From positions 33,699,001 through 33,763,000 of the forward strand of contig NC_092591.1 of the NCBI RefSeq assembly GCF_047663525.1: a stretch of DNA of 64,000 nt, in the 5' to 3' direction. Below are positions 1 through 12,600 of this stretch, piece by piece (position 1 is the stretch's first letter; each line of letters begins with the position of its first letter). The position numbers and the translations under genes are program-made. The notes beneath the pieces were generated by a model. The model had not been told where the DNA came from. It saw only the letters and a program-made list of their open reading frames with translations, and did no database searches. This stretch comes from Anas platyrhynchos. Lineage: Eukaryota; Chordata; Aves; Anseriformes; Anatidae.

Positions 1-436
1 TACTGCTTTGACATATGCCAAAACCAAATCCACTGCCAACTTCTCTCTATCCTGACCCACCTGGGTCTCTGCAGAGAGGTTCTTTCCTCCAAACCTCAGA
101 GGTTTTTCTTTTTCCCAAAGGGTAAATTAGAGGAGTTTCCTAGCTCAATTCAGCAGTGCATTTTGCTAACACTGCCCTTGTAACCCACTGCTAAATGCAC
201 ATCTTTACTTCTCCGTCTCATAAGGCTAGCAGGCATCCAGCTGTCTACCAATCTAGATACCCCCTTCTGACCTCACGTCAAAGGGAACACGCTCTGGCAT
301 GAAGGGATTCACACATGGGATGGTACACCACCCCAAAACAAAGAAACAGAAGGGAACAGCCAGGTCTCCTAACCAAAGAGAAGGAATACTGGACACCAAC
401 TGCTCAGACAAACCGCACTGGTGACAGAGGGGCTAC
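1..436. other. Intron sequence left of RPAP1 exon 16
   Basis: No further RPAP1 exon could be secured here. A candidate acceptor (minus strand ctctctgcag near 72) is followed by a stop in the required phase, and none of the frames resembles the expected downstream human sequence. It is treated as intron. Confidence 0.6.
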
Positions 437-616
437 CTGCTCAGCTTGGCCTGCAGCTCCACCGTGCAGCCTGCTGTTTGCGTCACATGCATCAGCAGAG
501 TAATCACTGCTGTAGCTCGCTGGACAGACAACTCACGCACTGGGTTCTTCTCACGGCAAGAGCTGAGCAATTCAGGCAGGGACTGAAGTATCCTCACCAG
601 CACAGGGTAGAGATCC
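437..616 (-). CDS. RPAP1: RPAP1 exon 16 (residues 711-771), last exon visible
   Basis: A 180-nt phase 2-2 exon between attcttactag and AGCAG|gtagcc. It encodes [19 protein letters not shown], then [20 protein letters not shown], matching human ELYPVLMRALQ ... SMQRIASLLTLLTQLTLAAG. The next exon should start with one base of the split codon and must lie further left. Confidence 0.92.
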
Positions 617-3600
617 CTAGTAAGAATCACAGAATAAATGATATTGGAATGGAGATCTACAGATCATCTGCAGTCCAACTCCCTGTTCAAGCAAGTTTGC
701 CTAGGAACATGCATAGCTGGGTTTTGTGTATCTTCAAGGATGCAGAATCCACAATGTTTTTGAGCAATCTGTTCCTGTGTGAACACCTTAAAAGTATAAG
801 AAAACCTTTTCCTACTGTGAAATAAAATTTCTTGTATTTCAATTTGTGCCCATTGCTTCTTCAACTTTCTTTGCATGCCATAGGAAGCTCCCAGCTCTAT
901 CTTCTATGCACCCTCCCATCCCAAGTTTATAAGGATTACTAAGATAAGACGAGAACAAACACCACCAACATAATAAAAATAAACAGACATGGGAAAAAGA
1001 TGACAGAGAAGGACTTCTGTCATTCCCAATTCGACTGAATGGAACCTACCCTGCCTCCAAGCATTGTGAGCAACTCTTGAAAAATGTTATTTTATTCTTG
1101 CTTCTCTAGTTCTCAAATGCTCAAAGCGTCTTTGGTTATAATCATGCAAATTTAAGGAATCTTCTGCTGCTTCTCTTTCCTCAGCATTATTTACCACGTT
1201 AAAAATTATAGACATTTTTTTTTCTATTAACCAAGACAGATGATGGGGCTGGAGAACATAAAATGCTGTTGCAAAGACAGAACCTCCCTTCTGACACTTA
1301 CTCCTGGCCTCCTCTTTACTCCTCTTCAGGGTGACTCCACAGGCTTATCTGTGGTTTCAAGGCAGTGTAATTACATGAAGAAGATTCAATGCTTGAGACA
1401 GGTCAGACTTATCTCAGTGCAGACCTTGAAGGTCAAGCACAAGAACTTTAATTTTATACTGAACTGAGAGTCAATGCAGAGTGCCGTTTGTTGGCATTAG
1501 TCTGCTTCATTTAGCATGCATGCTGGTGACTGCTGCTCAGATTGCCCTTAGCTCATCAGATTCAATCCTGGGTGTGCTGCGCTCACTGTGTCTTGATGTT
1601 ATGCAAACACAGATTATTCATGCCTGCCAGGGCAAAAAAGATGTAGCCCTAAAAAGTTCAGGTGCCCTCCCACAGTACAGAGAAGTAAGAGATTACCGAT
1701 GATTAAATGTTGGAGATAAGGGAGAGAAAGAAAAAGACAAGAAAATAGCATGAATAGCTTTAGAAATTGAGTTTTACTGCAGGAGACCAAAGAAAGGGAG
1801 GTAAGACTCCCTTGAAGGAAGCAGCACGTGATCCTAGAGATCCCAAATTCACTCCCTCTGGAACAGGATGTCCATTTCCTTTTGTGACCTCCACCCCGCT
1901 GTTCCCATTCCTCCAGCTTTGGACCGTACCTGTAGATATCACAGGCCTGACCATAGCCAGCAGCCACAGCCCACAGCCGGAAGGCTTCAGTGCTTAGCCT
2001 GATGGCTTCTTCCTTTGGCAGAAGCAGATCCTGTGGATCTTCAGCTATAAATCGAATTAATCGGCTCTTCATTTCAAACTTGTTAAGCTGAAAACAAATA
2101 AAAAACAGGAAAAAGAACAAAAATGACAAAGGAATAAGAGGCTTCACTCCCATGCATCATGACACTCATTAAGCTGCAGTGAAACCTGTAGCTTTGCTGG
2201 TGCATCGAACTATTCTAAGCTCCCTTCACAGTGTTCAAATCTGTCTTTAGCATCTGTAATCTTAGGGAGCGTATTACAAAGAGTCAACAAATGGTTAATG
2301 GCTATTAAGATAGAAGTATTCCTGGGAGGGATGTCTAGGTATTACCTAATCTGTTCCTTACACAGATCAAGCACACTTAAATCACTCCTGGCGGAGGTTT
2401 GTCTAGCCCACACACACTCTTGTTTTAGATGCTCTCTGCAGCTTTCAATTGACTTTTAAAATATATAATTATCCTTCTTTAACTAGTCATAAGCAGAACT
2501 CTATTAGTCAAGATTACACAGAGATTTATCTTATGAAGACACTGTATACAAAAATACTGAATAGATGCTTACATTTTTCTTAGGAGGCCACACTTAATGG
2601 CTTTCAGAGGTCGTACAACCTGAATCTTTCTATGATTCTGTTTATTTCATGAAAAGGGTACCTTCCTGCCTATTACTTTTATACAATTATGGAATTTTGG
2701 TGCCTTGAAAATGTTCTCAGGTTATTTTAGTACTGAATTAAACATGACGTGACTCATCTGAAGTTCTCTAGAAATAATTTTTATCCTCCCCAACAACTGG
2801 GTATTTTTGCTTAACCATAAAAAAGAGCTTCTCTTTCCTTCTCCCACACATACAAAAGCTTGTGTGTGCTCTGTCTAAACAAATGAGTTGACAATGTCTT
2901 TTTCACAACACAATGACATATTATAGATCATTTAAAATTCAAATGCTTTAGAGCCATCTTGTAGGGAAATCACTGCACACCAGTAGGAAAGCAAAGGAGC
3001 TGATGAATCAAACTGAATTTTGACACCCCTCCTACAGAACAGAGGGCAAAGTTATATTTACTTTCAGAGGAGGAAGATGGAAGAATTTTGTTGCTCAGTA
3101 AAATAAATTCCTACATTGACGATTTTGATTTGGGTTTTAATTATCTTCAATTCCCATGTTCAAGTGCATGCAGCGAGCCATATAGGAGCACAACAGAACC
3201 AAAGCCTGAGTAGTAGGAACCTTGTAAACATTTTTTGCATACCTTGAAACATCTGGAGTACACAAAGCATGGAAGAGTAAAATTTAGAGATATTCTATTA
3301 TGTTCCTACCACCACCTGCAGCCTTTAAATATTCCACTATCTGTTATCAGCATATTATTCTATGTATCTTGTAGCACAAATTAGTACTCTCGTGCTGATG
3401 CTAGCAATTTCCTGTATGGTAATTTATTAGATGCTATTAAAAATATTGAACTAACAACCCTAAGAGGTGCTCATTGCTCTGTAATGTGTGCCGCTCTGGG
3501 TAGATCTTGTGTATTTATAGCACTAGTGTGATGACCTATATGAGTGAACACAATTATCTCTGAAGTGGAAAACCCATCCCGAAGTAGCTAAGAGAGGTTG

Positions 3601-6600
3601 GAAATACTGATAAATAACCTTAGAGTTATTAAGAGAAATTCATGGCAGGAAAAGTTCAACCAGGGCTGTAAAAGACAAGGATACAAATTAGATCTCTGGC
3701 TTATGCAGTCCTAAGCTGCCAGGACACGGGAGAGGACAGAGCACTACGTGCCAATGTGTGCTCTAAGCATCTGCTATCGATCAGCATCACTCAGCTGTGC
3801 TATTTGGTTTTGCACAGCTGCACTACACAGAACAAAAAAGTAGATACAAGCTTGAGACAGCTCCTCTACTGGCACATAACAGAAGATAGCATGATTGCAA
3901 CACTGTCAGCAGCTCCTTCCAAACATACACATGCACCTTCTTCACAATGATTATTTCAGTTTCTTTATTCCAGCTCACACTGTCTTCCAAGAGATTTCTA
4001 AGGTTTGCCTGCAACTGGCAGAACAAATCCAAAGGAGCATAGACAGTGCTGTTAAGAGCTATGCTGTGCTTTAACCATAGGCAAGTCTATATTCATAGGC
4101 TTATAGAGCCACAGATTAGTTGTTGGTCAAAAAGAGCTTCTGGCAATTGCCTAGTCCAGTCCTCCCTGCTTAGAGCAGAGTCAGCTTGAGAAGGTTGTTC
4201 AGAGCTGGGTCCAGTAGAGTTTTGAATTTCTTCAAGGATAGGAAGTCCACAGCCTCTCTGTGCAACTCATTCAAGTGTTTGACCACCTCCACAGTAGAAA
4301 AAAAGTCTTATGTTTATCTGGAATGCCCTTATTTCAACTTGTGCCCATTGCTTCTCATCAGTATATCCACTGAAAGGGTAAGAGTTTTGCTCCATTTTCC
4401 TCGGTCCCTCCCATGTAAAACATCACACACAATGACAAAACATACTACAACCTGAACTTTTTCTTGCCAAGCCTAAACAATTACAGCACTCTCAGCTGTT
4501 CCCTGTATATCAGATGCTTCAATTCCTTAACCAACTTAGTGGCCCTACTGCTTCTCTTTACCACAGAGTGGGACTGCAACAGGAATCCTAACACAATCTC
4601 TCCCAGTTTCACATGTATTCATCAGGCCTGAATCAAGACCTTCAGCTCAGTCACCTCCAATTAACTGTCTATCTTACTTAAGAAGCAAGGCACAGAGAAC
4701 AGCAGCAGCTGCCGTCAGAAAAGCTCTTGTAAGAATCACTCACCAGCCTAGCTGTTGCATTTCTGCCTCCAGATGCCAATACTCTGATGAACTTCATAGC
4801 AGCGGAGCAAGCAACTCCATGGAGACTGGTGAGTAAACACCCCGGTTCAGCCACATGAGGATCCCACTGAGTAGGGATAAATTCCCTGACAATGGTGTCA
4901 ATCAACCGAGGACAGTCAAGCAGCTGCAGAGAAATAGCAGGCAACACAAATAACTAAAGAAACACCATTCCAGCAGCAAGACATACAGAACACCCAAGTT
5001 TGTCTAACTCCTTGCCATAACTTTGTGTGCTTCTTTTTTCCCTTTTTTAAACCTTTCCTTACCATTCCTGAACCGCTGTACAATGGGAAATTTACCTGGC
5101 TGCATGCTTCAGAGGAATGCCTCGCTATGTGGGTAAGGATGTGCAGGATATCCAGGACTACTGTTGGAACAGGTCGTACCACCTCAAGAATGTACCTCAG
5201 CCGGTGCTGGATCCGTGTCTTCAGAAGTCCCTAAAAGGGAAAGAAACAAAATATCTGTTATACTCCTAATGGTAGCTCTCTGAACAGCAGAGAAGCTCGC
5301 TGAACAGTTGCTGGAAGGGAAAAGCAGACTAAATTAAATCTGCAGAAAGTATCAAAATCACCACTGGGGCAACAGGGAGAACTTCTGGACTAAATAAGAC
5401 TACCAGCAGGGTTTTTGGATACTTCTGTTTTCCAGAGTATGAAACTGCAAGTAACAGTGAGTACCTCCCCTATAAAGGAGTACAAAAACATAATGTGGCT
5501 GAAAAGGGTTCTCTTGCTCTTTGATTCATTTTGGCTAGCCACCACCTCCATCTAATGCAGTATTCTGTCTTTAGTGCTGATAGTCTCTGTTACATCAGAG
5601 AAAACTGAAAGAAGAAAACAGACACCAATTCCTATTTTGCACTAGGAAGAGAAAGATGCAGACAGATCATGTGATTTTGTATGGTTCACAGAGCAGAAGG
5701 CCATGATCAGTGACTGTGCTAGGAAACAAATCTTCAATATAAGTGACATTGTTATGCATCCCTAGTTCCAGGAAAAGGCATATCGCCTGAGTTCATAGAA
5801 CTGATATTTAAAAAAAAGAGTTGCAGTCAGGCAAGGTTGTGGTTCTAGGCTTGAATGAATTCAGCTGCTAGTTTCAATATTATTTTTCCAACATGTGGGG
5901 TAATTGGGTTGTAACAATTAGCAGATGTGAAATGGATTTCACAACAGCTGGAACAGGGCAGAATTTGATCCCAAATCTCTTCTGAGTTCAGGCCACTTGG
6001 GAGAAGTTAATATATTTTATGCTTAACCATGTAACTATTTCCAGAATGACAAACTAACCTCATCGTTATCTACACCTCTTTTATTAAGCCTTTTAAACAG
6101 TGTAACATAGTAGAACAGATCTGAAATCATGAAGTCACTAACTGAGACCAGATGCCCAAGTACAGTAATTCAATTGCCCAGTGAGTTTATAAGCAAGTGC
6201 CATTCGGATACAGGCTAAAGCACACGGATTAAGTGATGTGATCACAGACATTAACAACTGCTGCAGGCAAGAGAATTGCATCAGCTCCCCCAGGATTGGG
6301 TTTGAGATGACAGATTAATATTGTTAGATCTCATATCAGGGATGTGGGATTGGGTTTAAATATATGTAGAATTCCTTCTAAATGTTACAACTTTTTTTTT
6401 TTTTCCTGAGAGAGGCAAACATGAAAAACAATATTGGGGAAACGATAAGTAGCCACCCTATGTCAAACACAAAAGGGAATGTCATTGTACAAATCTATCT
6501 AATTCAGATCTACCCATCTGTAATGCTCCTGCTTAACTTTACAACAGCACATATAGACACTTCAATTGTGGCTACAGCCATTTCACTTTTAGCTCAAGTA

Positions 6601-9600
6601 AATGAGCTTGAAAATCATGTCTGCATGCAATCTTTCAGCAGATTTAAAAAAAACTTTTGTTCAGAACATTAGTAGCGTACACAGAAGGGTACACATTTCA
6701 ACAGCATGCCTAGCTACCATGCAGAGACTATTTTCCTAAGAAGATTTGAGACCTAGCTCTGTGCTTACCTTTACAACATCATATCGGGCCACATCTGGAT
6801 CTGGCTTGTTTTCATCCTTTAGTTTTTTATTCTGAGATTTCTCTGTTCCAGTTAATTCTTCCTCTTCCTCCTCTTCTTCCTCCTCATTGTTGGGGACAAA
6901 GGGGAATGCAGCCATCCCTTGGTACCATGAGAAAGTCCAATCGAGATATTTCTATAAGGAGAGTAAAAGCACACAAAATTCTCACACAAAGATGTATTAT
7001 GGAAGACAAAAAAAACAGATCAAATCAAGAATGCTTTACTGATTTCCACCTAACCCCAGGAAAAGAGAACACAGTAAAGGTACTCTAAGCACATACAAGT
7101 GGGATGAAATGCTTTTTCAGGGAAGTGATTTTTAACCTATGACCTACAGACACTTGGGAAACCATGAAAAGCAATTACTGTGAGGTAAATTAAATTCACT
7201 AGACAGGGAACAGAAATGCAGCTTAAGTGGAAAACATTTAAGATAAAAACTAAATAAAATAACCACTGAGGGGTCTAGAAATTAAACTGGAATTTGGCAT
7301 TTATTGGCTCTATTCCCATTTCTGGACTTGTGTGGAACTCAAATAACAAATAACAGAATGGCCATGTAAAAATTATTACGTTAAAATAAACACTACCCAA
7401 CACGTTTGTTCATGCTTGTCTAGCTTTCTGTTGAATGACCGTTCTCAGCTTCAGCAAAGAAAAAAAGCATTTTTGTTCACAACCAATGACAGCATCAAAT
7501 ACCCCCAAGTTCTATGGCAATACTGCAGTATACTGCAGCTTTCAATTCTTTGGAGAGGAGATTGTGCCCACAGACCTACTTCCCCCAAAATGTTTTAGAA
7601 TATAAAAGATGATTTAAATTGATCCTTGCACTACTTAATAACTGCTTTAAATTTCCATTTCTTGAAGCAGCAATCAGAAATAACTACCAAATTAGTCAGA
7701 AAAAAAGTGGTAGACTTCAACTGAACCTTGAGTCCTTTTTGAAAATTTTCAAATTAAAGTGCAAGTTATTATCAGACATTAAAAAAAAATAAGAAGCAAC
7801 ATGAAATAAAGTTGGTGAGTAACTGACTGGTATGATCAGAAGAGGCCTGTCTTTACTGGACGAGGCTATAGGCCCACCTGGAATACCAACTTTATCCTAT
7901 AATCTTCATTCCAGCAATAGAAGGAAAAACATAGTATCTGATTCTGGTCTTCAAAGGAAACAAAGAAGAAGGTGCTTCCCATACACACTGATGAATGAAC
8001 AAACCATTTTGGTAGAAGATATTTATACATTTTGATCTTCTGTGTGTACAGCAGGGATAAATCCAGTTTTGTCTTATAAAATCTGAAGCAGCAGGCTAGA
8101 CTTCCAACCCTGCCACTTCATCGAGGTCCTTTTGAAATTCAGCAGCATGAGACTCTAGGAAGGACCCTCCAAACAGGAAAATACACTGACACAACACTTA
8201 CAGTACTGCTTTTGGCATGAAGTGATTTAGCAATTCCCACATACACAAGACATAAAACCACAAGTTTTGATCTTAGAATCACAGCACTGTAGACATATGT
8301 AAGCAAGAGTAATGTCAGAAAAAAAAAAAAAAGTCACATTAAGAAGATGGTTTATAGCATTAATCACCTAACACAGATGGGCAGCACTCAACTAACAGAA
8401 CACCATTATGCTGATAACTAAGAAAAAGAGCAAGAGGTGGAGAAAGCTACCCAATCCTTGCCTTTCCACTAGGGATAGCACTGATGGAATGGAGAAGTTA
8501 TGGTGGACTTCTTGAGATCTAACCATTCTTCTCTAACACCAGTCCCTTTCCAGCATGACAGGAGTAGCTCTCATGAAAGGAACTTGAAACACAGGCCATA
8601 ACCTGCTCTGTTCATAATGATCTGCTTCTGTCCAACCACGAAGACATTTTAATCTCGCTGCTCAGGGCTGTCCAGTATCTCTGAACATCCAAAAGAGGTT
8701 TCAGCTTTCTAACAGGAGAATAAGCGTCATGGAGAAAATAAAACACGTAAGAAGAGAAAACGAGGTATTTATCAGTGAAAGAAAAGTATGAGAGAACAAC
8801 AAATAACGGACAATGAGTGGGAAAGAGAACAGTACTACTGTGAGGCATGAGGGAAAGCAGGGAGAATATTTAGTCACTAATCTGTTCAGAAGCAGGAAAA
8901 CTACACAAAGAAGCCGACAACGTAAGAGGCCATATTAAAAATAAAAATAACAAGACTAAATTGTACACTTTCATTAGTAGTGACATGATCTAGATTGTAA
9001 GGGTGTCAAAAAGGAAGAGAAAATCCCTCAGCAGCCGCACTGAGTTTAATCATAGGCAGAGCTAATTCAAACACAACAGATGACTGAAACGCTCAGACTT
9101 AGTAACACACCCTCTTGTCTGTCACAAAGCACAGCAATATCGTTCTACTGACAGTTGAGCTAACCCATCCAGCAAGACTTTGAAACTACTTACCACGACT
9201 TTTCATTCTGATTCCTGTAAACAGTTTAGTATGAAAACAAAGTGGAGCACGTAATGATTTTCTCACCTCATCATCGAGTGACACCAGTAGAGCCCGGAGA
9301 GCGCCAACAGATGCTGCCATGACATTATCCACTGCATCGTCCAGTGAGAAGCGCAGCAAGAACAGAAATCCAGCATCAAGCAGCAGACGCAGAATACTGC
9401 CCTTCAAGGATGATGCAAACTCCCCAGCCCTAGCCTGAAAGGTACACCACACAGAGCCGGTGTTAAAGCTCTTGATATGTTGCATGTTTGCCTCTTCCCA
9501 TTGCAAACTGCAATTGCAAAGCAGCTAAACTGCGTGCAGTCAGCACAACAGGCTGCTCTGCTGGCTGTTCTCCAAGGAAACTTCAGAACTACCTACTGGG

Positions 9601-12600
9601 ACAGGTAATTTTTGTATCACCCAGTTCATTGCAGTGATATGAAAAGGCAGACAAAATGCTTAGGACCTCAGACATCCTGAAAGACCTACAAAGCCAGCAG
9701 TGCAGTAAAATCTGTGTAGATACTATGAAACTGGGCACCTGAGCCACATTCTGACCACTGGCTGTTATCACTACAGAGTTAGGAGTCTTCCATGCAACCT
9801 TACTGTAGGTCATCACTGACTGATACAAACTTCCCACAGTCTAGGGCCTTGCTATACAGCAAGGTAACACAAATTGGTAAGTACTCATAAATGTACATGA
9901 CAGAATAGAGAGCCTTTCTAGGGAACATTACCTACTGATGAATGGCTCCTGTTTTTGCGTTGTGCTTACACTTCCTCTCTGCACAGGGGGAGGGAGGGTC
10001 GCATGCTCCCAAGAGCAGAACAGAAATTCACCAGAATGCCCACCCTGTTTGACATGCTACAAACATCTCTTCCCACTTATAATTCTGTGACTCAAGGGCC
10101 AACACAGGAAAAAAGAAGTGTTCTAATTGAATAATTTCATATTCCAATGATGTTTCAGCAACTTGGTGGCATACTACCCATCTGGTTTAGAGCACAAGAA
10201 ATCTTCTTCTGCTTAGGTCAGTCTTGGGCTACCTTTTCTGAGTAGTCCACAACCATCCCATAATAATAATCAAGGAAGCAAGTCAGCTGTTTCCCACAGA
10301 AGAGGTTTTAAGAAAAATTGTTCTTTATTTTCTCTTCCTTTCATCCTATAGAGAGGCATAACTCCAATTCCTTAATCCAGAGAAGTCTGAACCCATCTTT
10401 CTGAAGTCTTGACCCATCTCACGACTTCATCCTGTTCTGCCCCACCTTTCTTCTCAAAACCATACTGTTTCTTCTCTGCCTCCACTGCTGTTGGGGGAAA
10501 GGTTAGTACTTCCCCCGAGAGAGTTAGATGGGAAGGTGCATGGAAGTAAATATTCACTCTGCTTTATGCCCGTCACTGTAAGAGTAGGCTGGTTCGTTCT
10601 CACCACCTACAGAACAAGCACATCATGTAGCTGGTTCTGGCAACAAAAATGAAAGGGTCATTGCCAAGGATAGCTTTTATCACAGAAGTAACCCCCAAAA
10701 AACAACTTTTGTCCAAAGAAACAAGGAACTGAAATTTCAGCACTGCTGCTGAGCAACATCTGAAAACAACTCTCCGCAGAGAAACCTGAAACTCGGTTTA
10801 TCTGCCAACACTGTAGGTTTTCTAACAGCAAGATCCTCAGGGTAAAAAGAATACTCTGCAATTGATTTTGCTCACCTTCATTAAATAAAAGAAAGCAAAC
10901 AACTAGCACCAGAGAACACGGACCCTGATCCACTGCAAATCTGAATTATGGGGAGAAGTTCCATGGAAAGTGGCTTACCTTTTGAACAATACGACCCAAA
11001 ACCTGTAGAGCCAGCGTCCTCTGTTGAATAACTTGGCTGCGAGATAAATGAAAGAGCTCTTGGAGAGAATAACCAGCCCTCTAAACAGGGAAGGAAAAGA
11101 ACAAAACAAAAACAAAAGCTACTATAGGCAAAACAGGCCCCTTAAAATAAAGTAAGATTGGCTCTAAAATAGTGCCTAACAGGAGACAAATTGCAACTCA
11201 ATGTTGTTTGCTATTTCACATCAATCATGGAACAGATTCTGATGGATTACATATGGAAGAAAACTACTTCTTAAGAAAAGAAAGTATGTGCACCTTTTTC
11301 TCCACACCACAGATGGTGTTAAAGACAAAAAGCATTAATGGAGTTAACAAACAAATGCACAACCCAAGTTAATGCAAGCACACCCAACTTCTCTTCAGGA
11401 GCTTGTTTCAAAAGGAAACCATACATCCACGCTTTCCTGAGGGTTTTGTCACTAAAAAGCATTGACACAAAAGGAATCTGACAAATTAAACACAGAAAAT
11501 GGGTGTGCTCCTTCCTTTCTGCTTCATTACACCTACCTCTGCCTCTTCTCCATGGTGATGCAGGCCTAGATGAGTAGGCAAATCAGCGTCTGCAGGAATC
11601 AAGTCTCCCTTTAAGCTGAATCGAGCTTGCATTCCCTAATATAAAGGAAGGGTGCAGGGGGAGAGAGAAGGATTATTTCTAGTGCCTTGTACTCTATTCA
11701 CCATTTAAAATTCCACTTCTTAAATCAAATTCTGAGAAGTGACACCTCAAACTCCCCAGATCAGACCTCAAATTCTTTTTAGAAAAAAAAAAAAGTTTAC
11801 TCAATTTTCTTTCCTTTTTTTTTTTTCTTAGATTTCAGACCTGTTTCATCACAGATGACAGTTGCTAGACTCTCACTTTGTAGCTCTCTTGAGCACTGCA
11901 GACTAAAGAGACAACGTATCACCTCACCTCATGAAAAAGACTAAGGGACCTCTCATTCTTACAAAAATCTCTCAGATTAAGTAACCAGAGGAGTGGTTTA
12001 TGAAACCTTCAAAACTGTTATTGCTGAGAAACATGAACCAGACACCTCAAGAACATGAAAAATCAGTTTCTGCTTTTAAACCTTTTTGGTTTTCTTCTGT
12101 CGGGGTGAAGGCAAATCTTTCATCCACTCCAGCTTCTCAAATTCCACATTGTCCATGTGGATCCACTCCTTCTTCGGCTTCACAGGCAGATCATCATCTT
12201 CGGAGGAAAAAGGAAAAAAAAGAAGCCTTACATTTGAAGCAAAGATGAAGAAAATACTACTCCCTCTTTGCCAAACTATTTGGCTTAAAAACCTGATTTG
12301 GCTGCATCAAATATAGTATTCATGTAAAATAAGAAAACAATTTTCAACCTGACTGTTGGCTGATGCATAAATATCAAAGATTTAAAGCTGTTTTCGTCTT
12401 CCAGGAGAGCTAGAAAAGGAAGTAAACAGCACTGTAATGAAATTAACAGACTGCTAATTTGGTGGAAAACTGAAGTCAGGATACAAATTAAGTAAAGTGA
12501 TCAGAACCAGGGCAGAAAATAATATCAGTCCTACTTTGAAGAAAGCAAATGAATATCATTCAAGGAAGGGAGTGTTATGGGAGATGCGAAATGATTCAAA

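Noticed and set aside
1..72. Possible further RPAP1 exon on the minus strand after ctctctgcag
   Set aside because: The required phase reads into a stop within seven codons, and the alternative frames do not resemble the expected downstream RPAP1 sequence.
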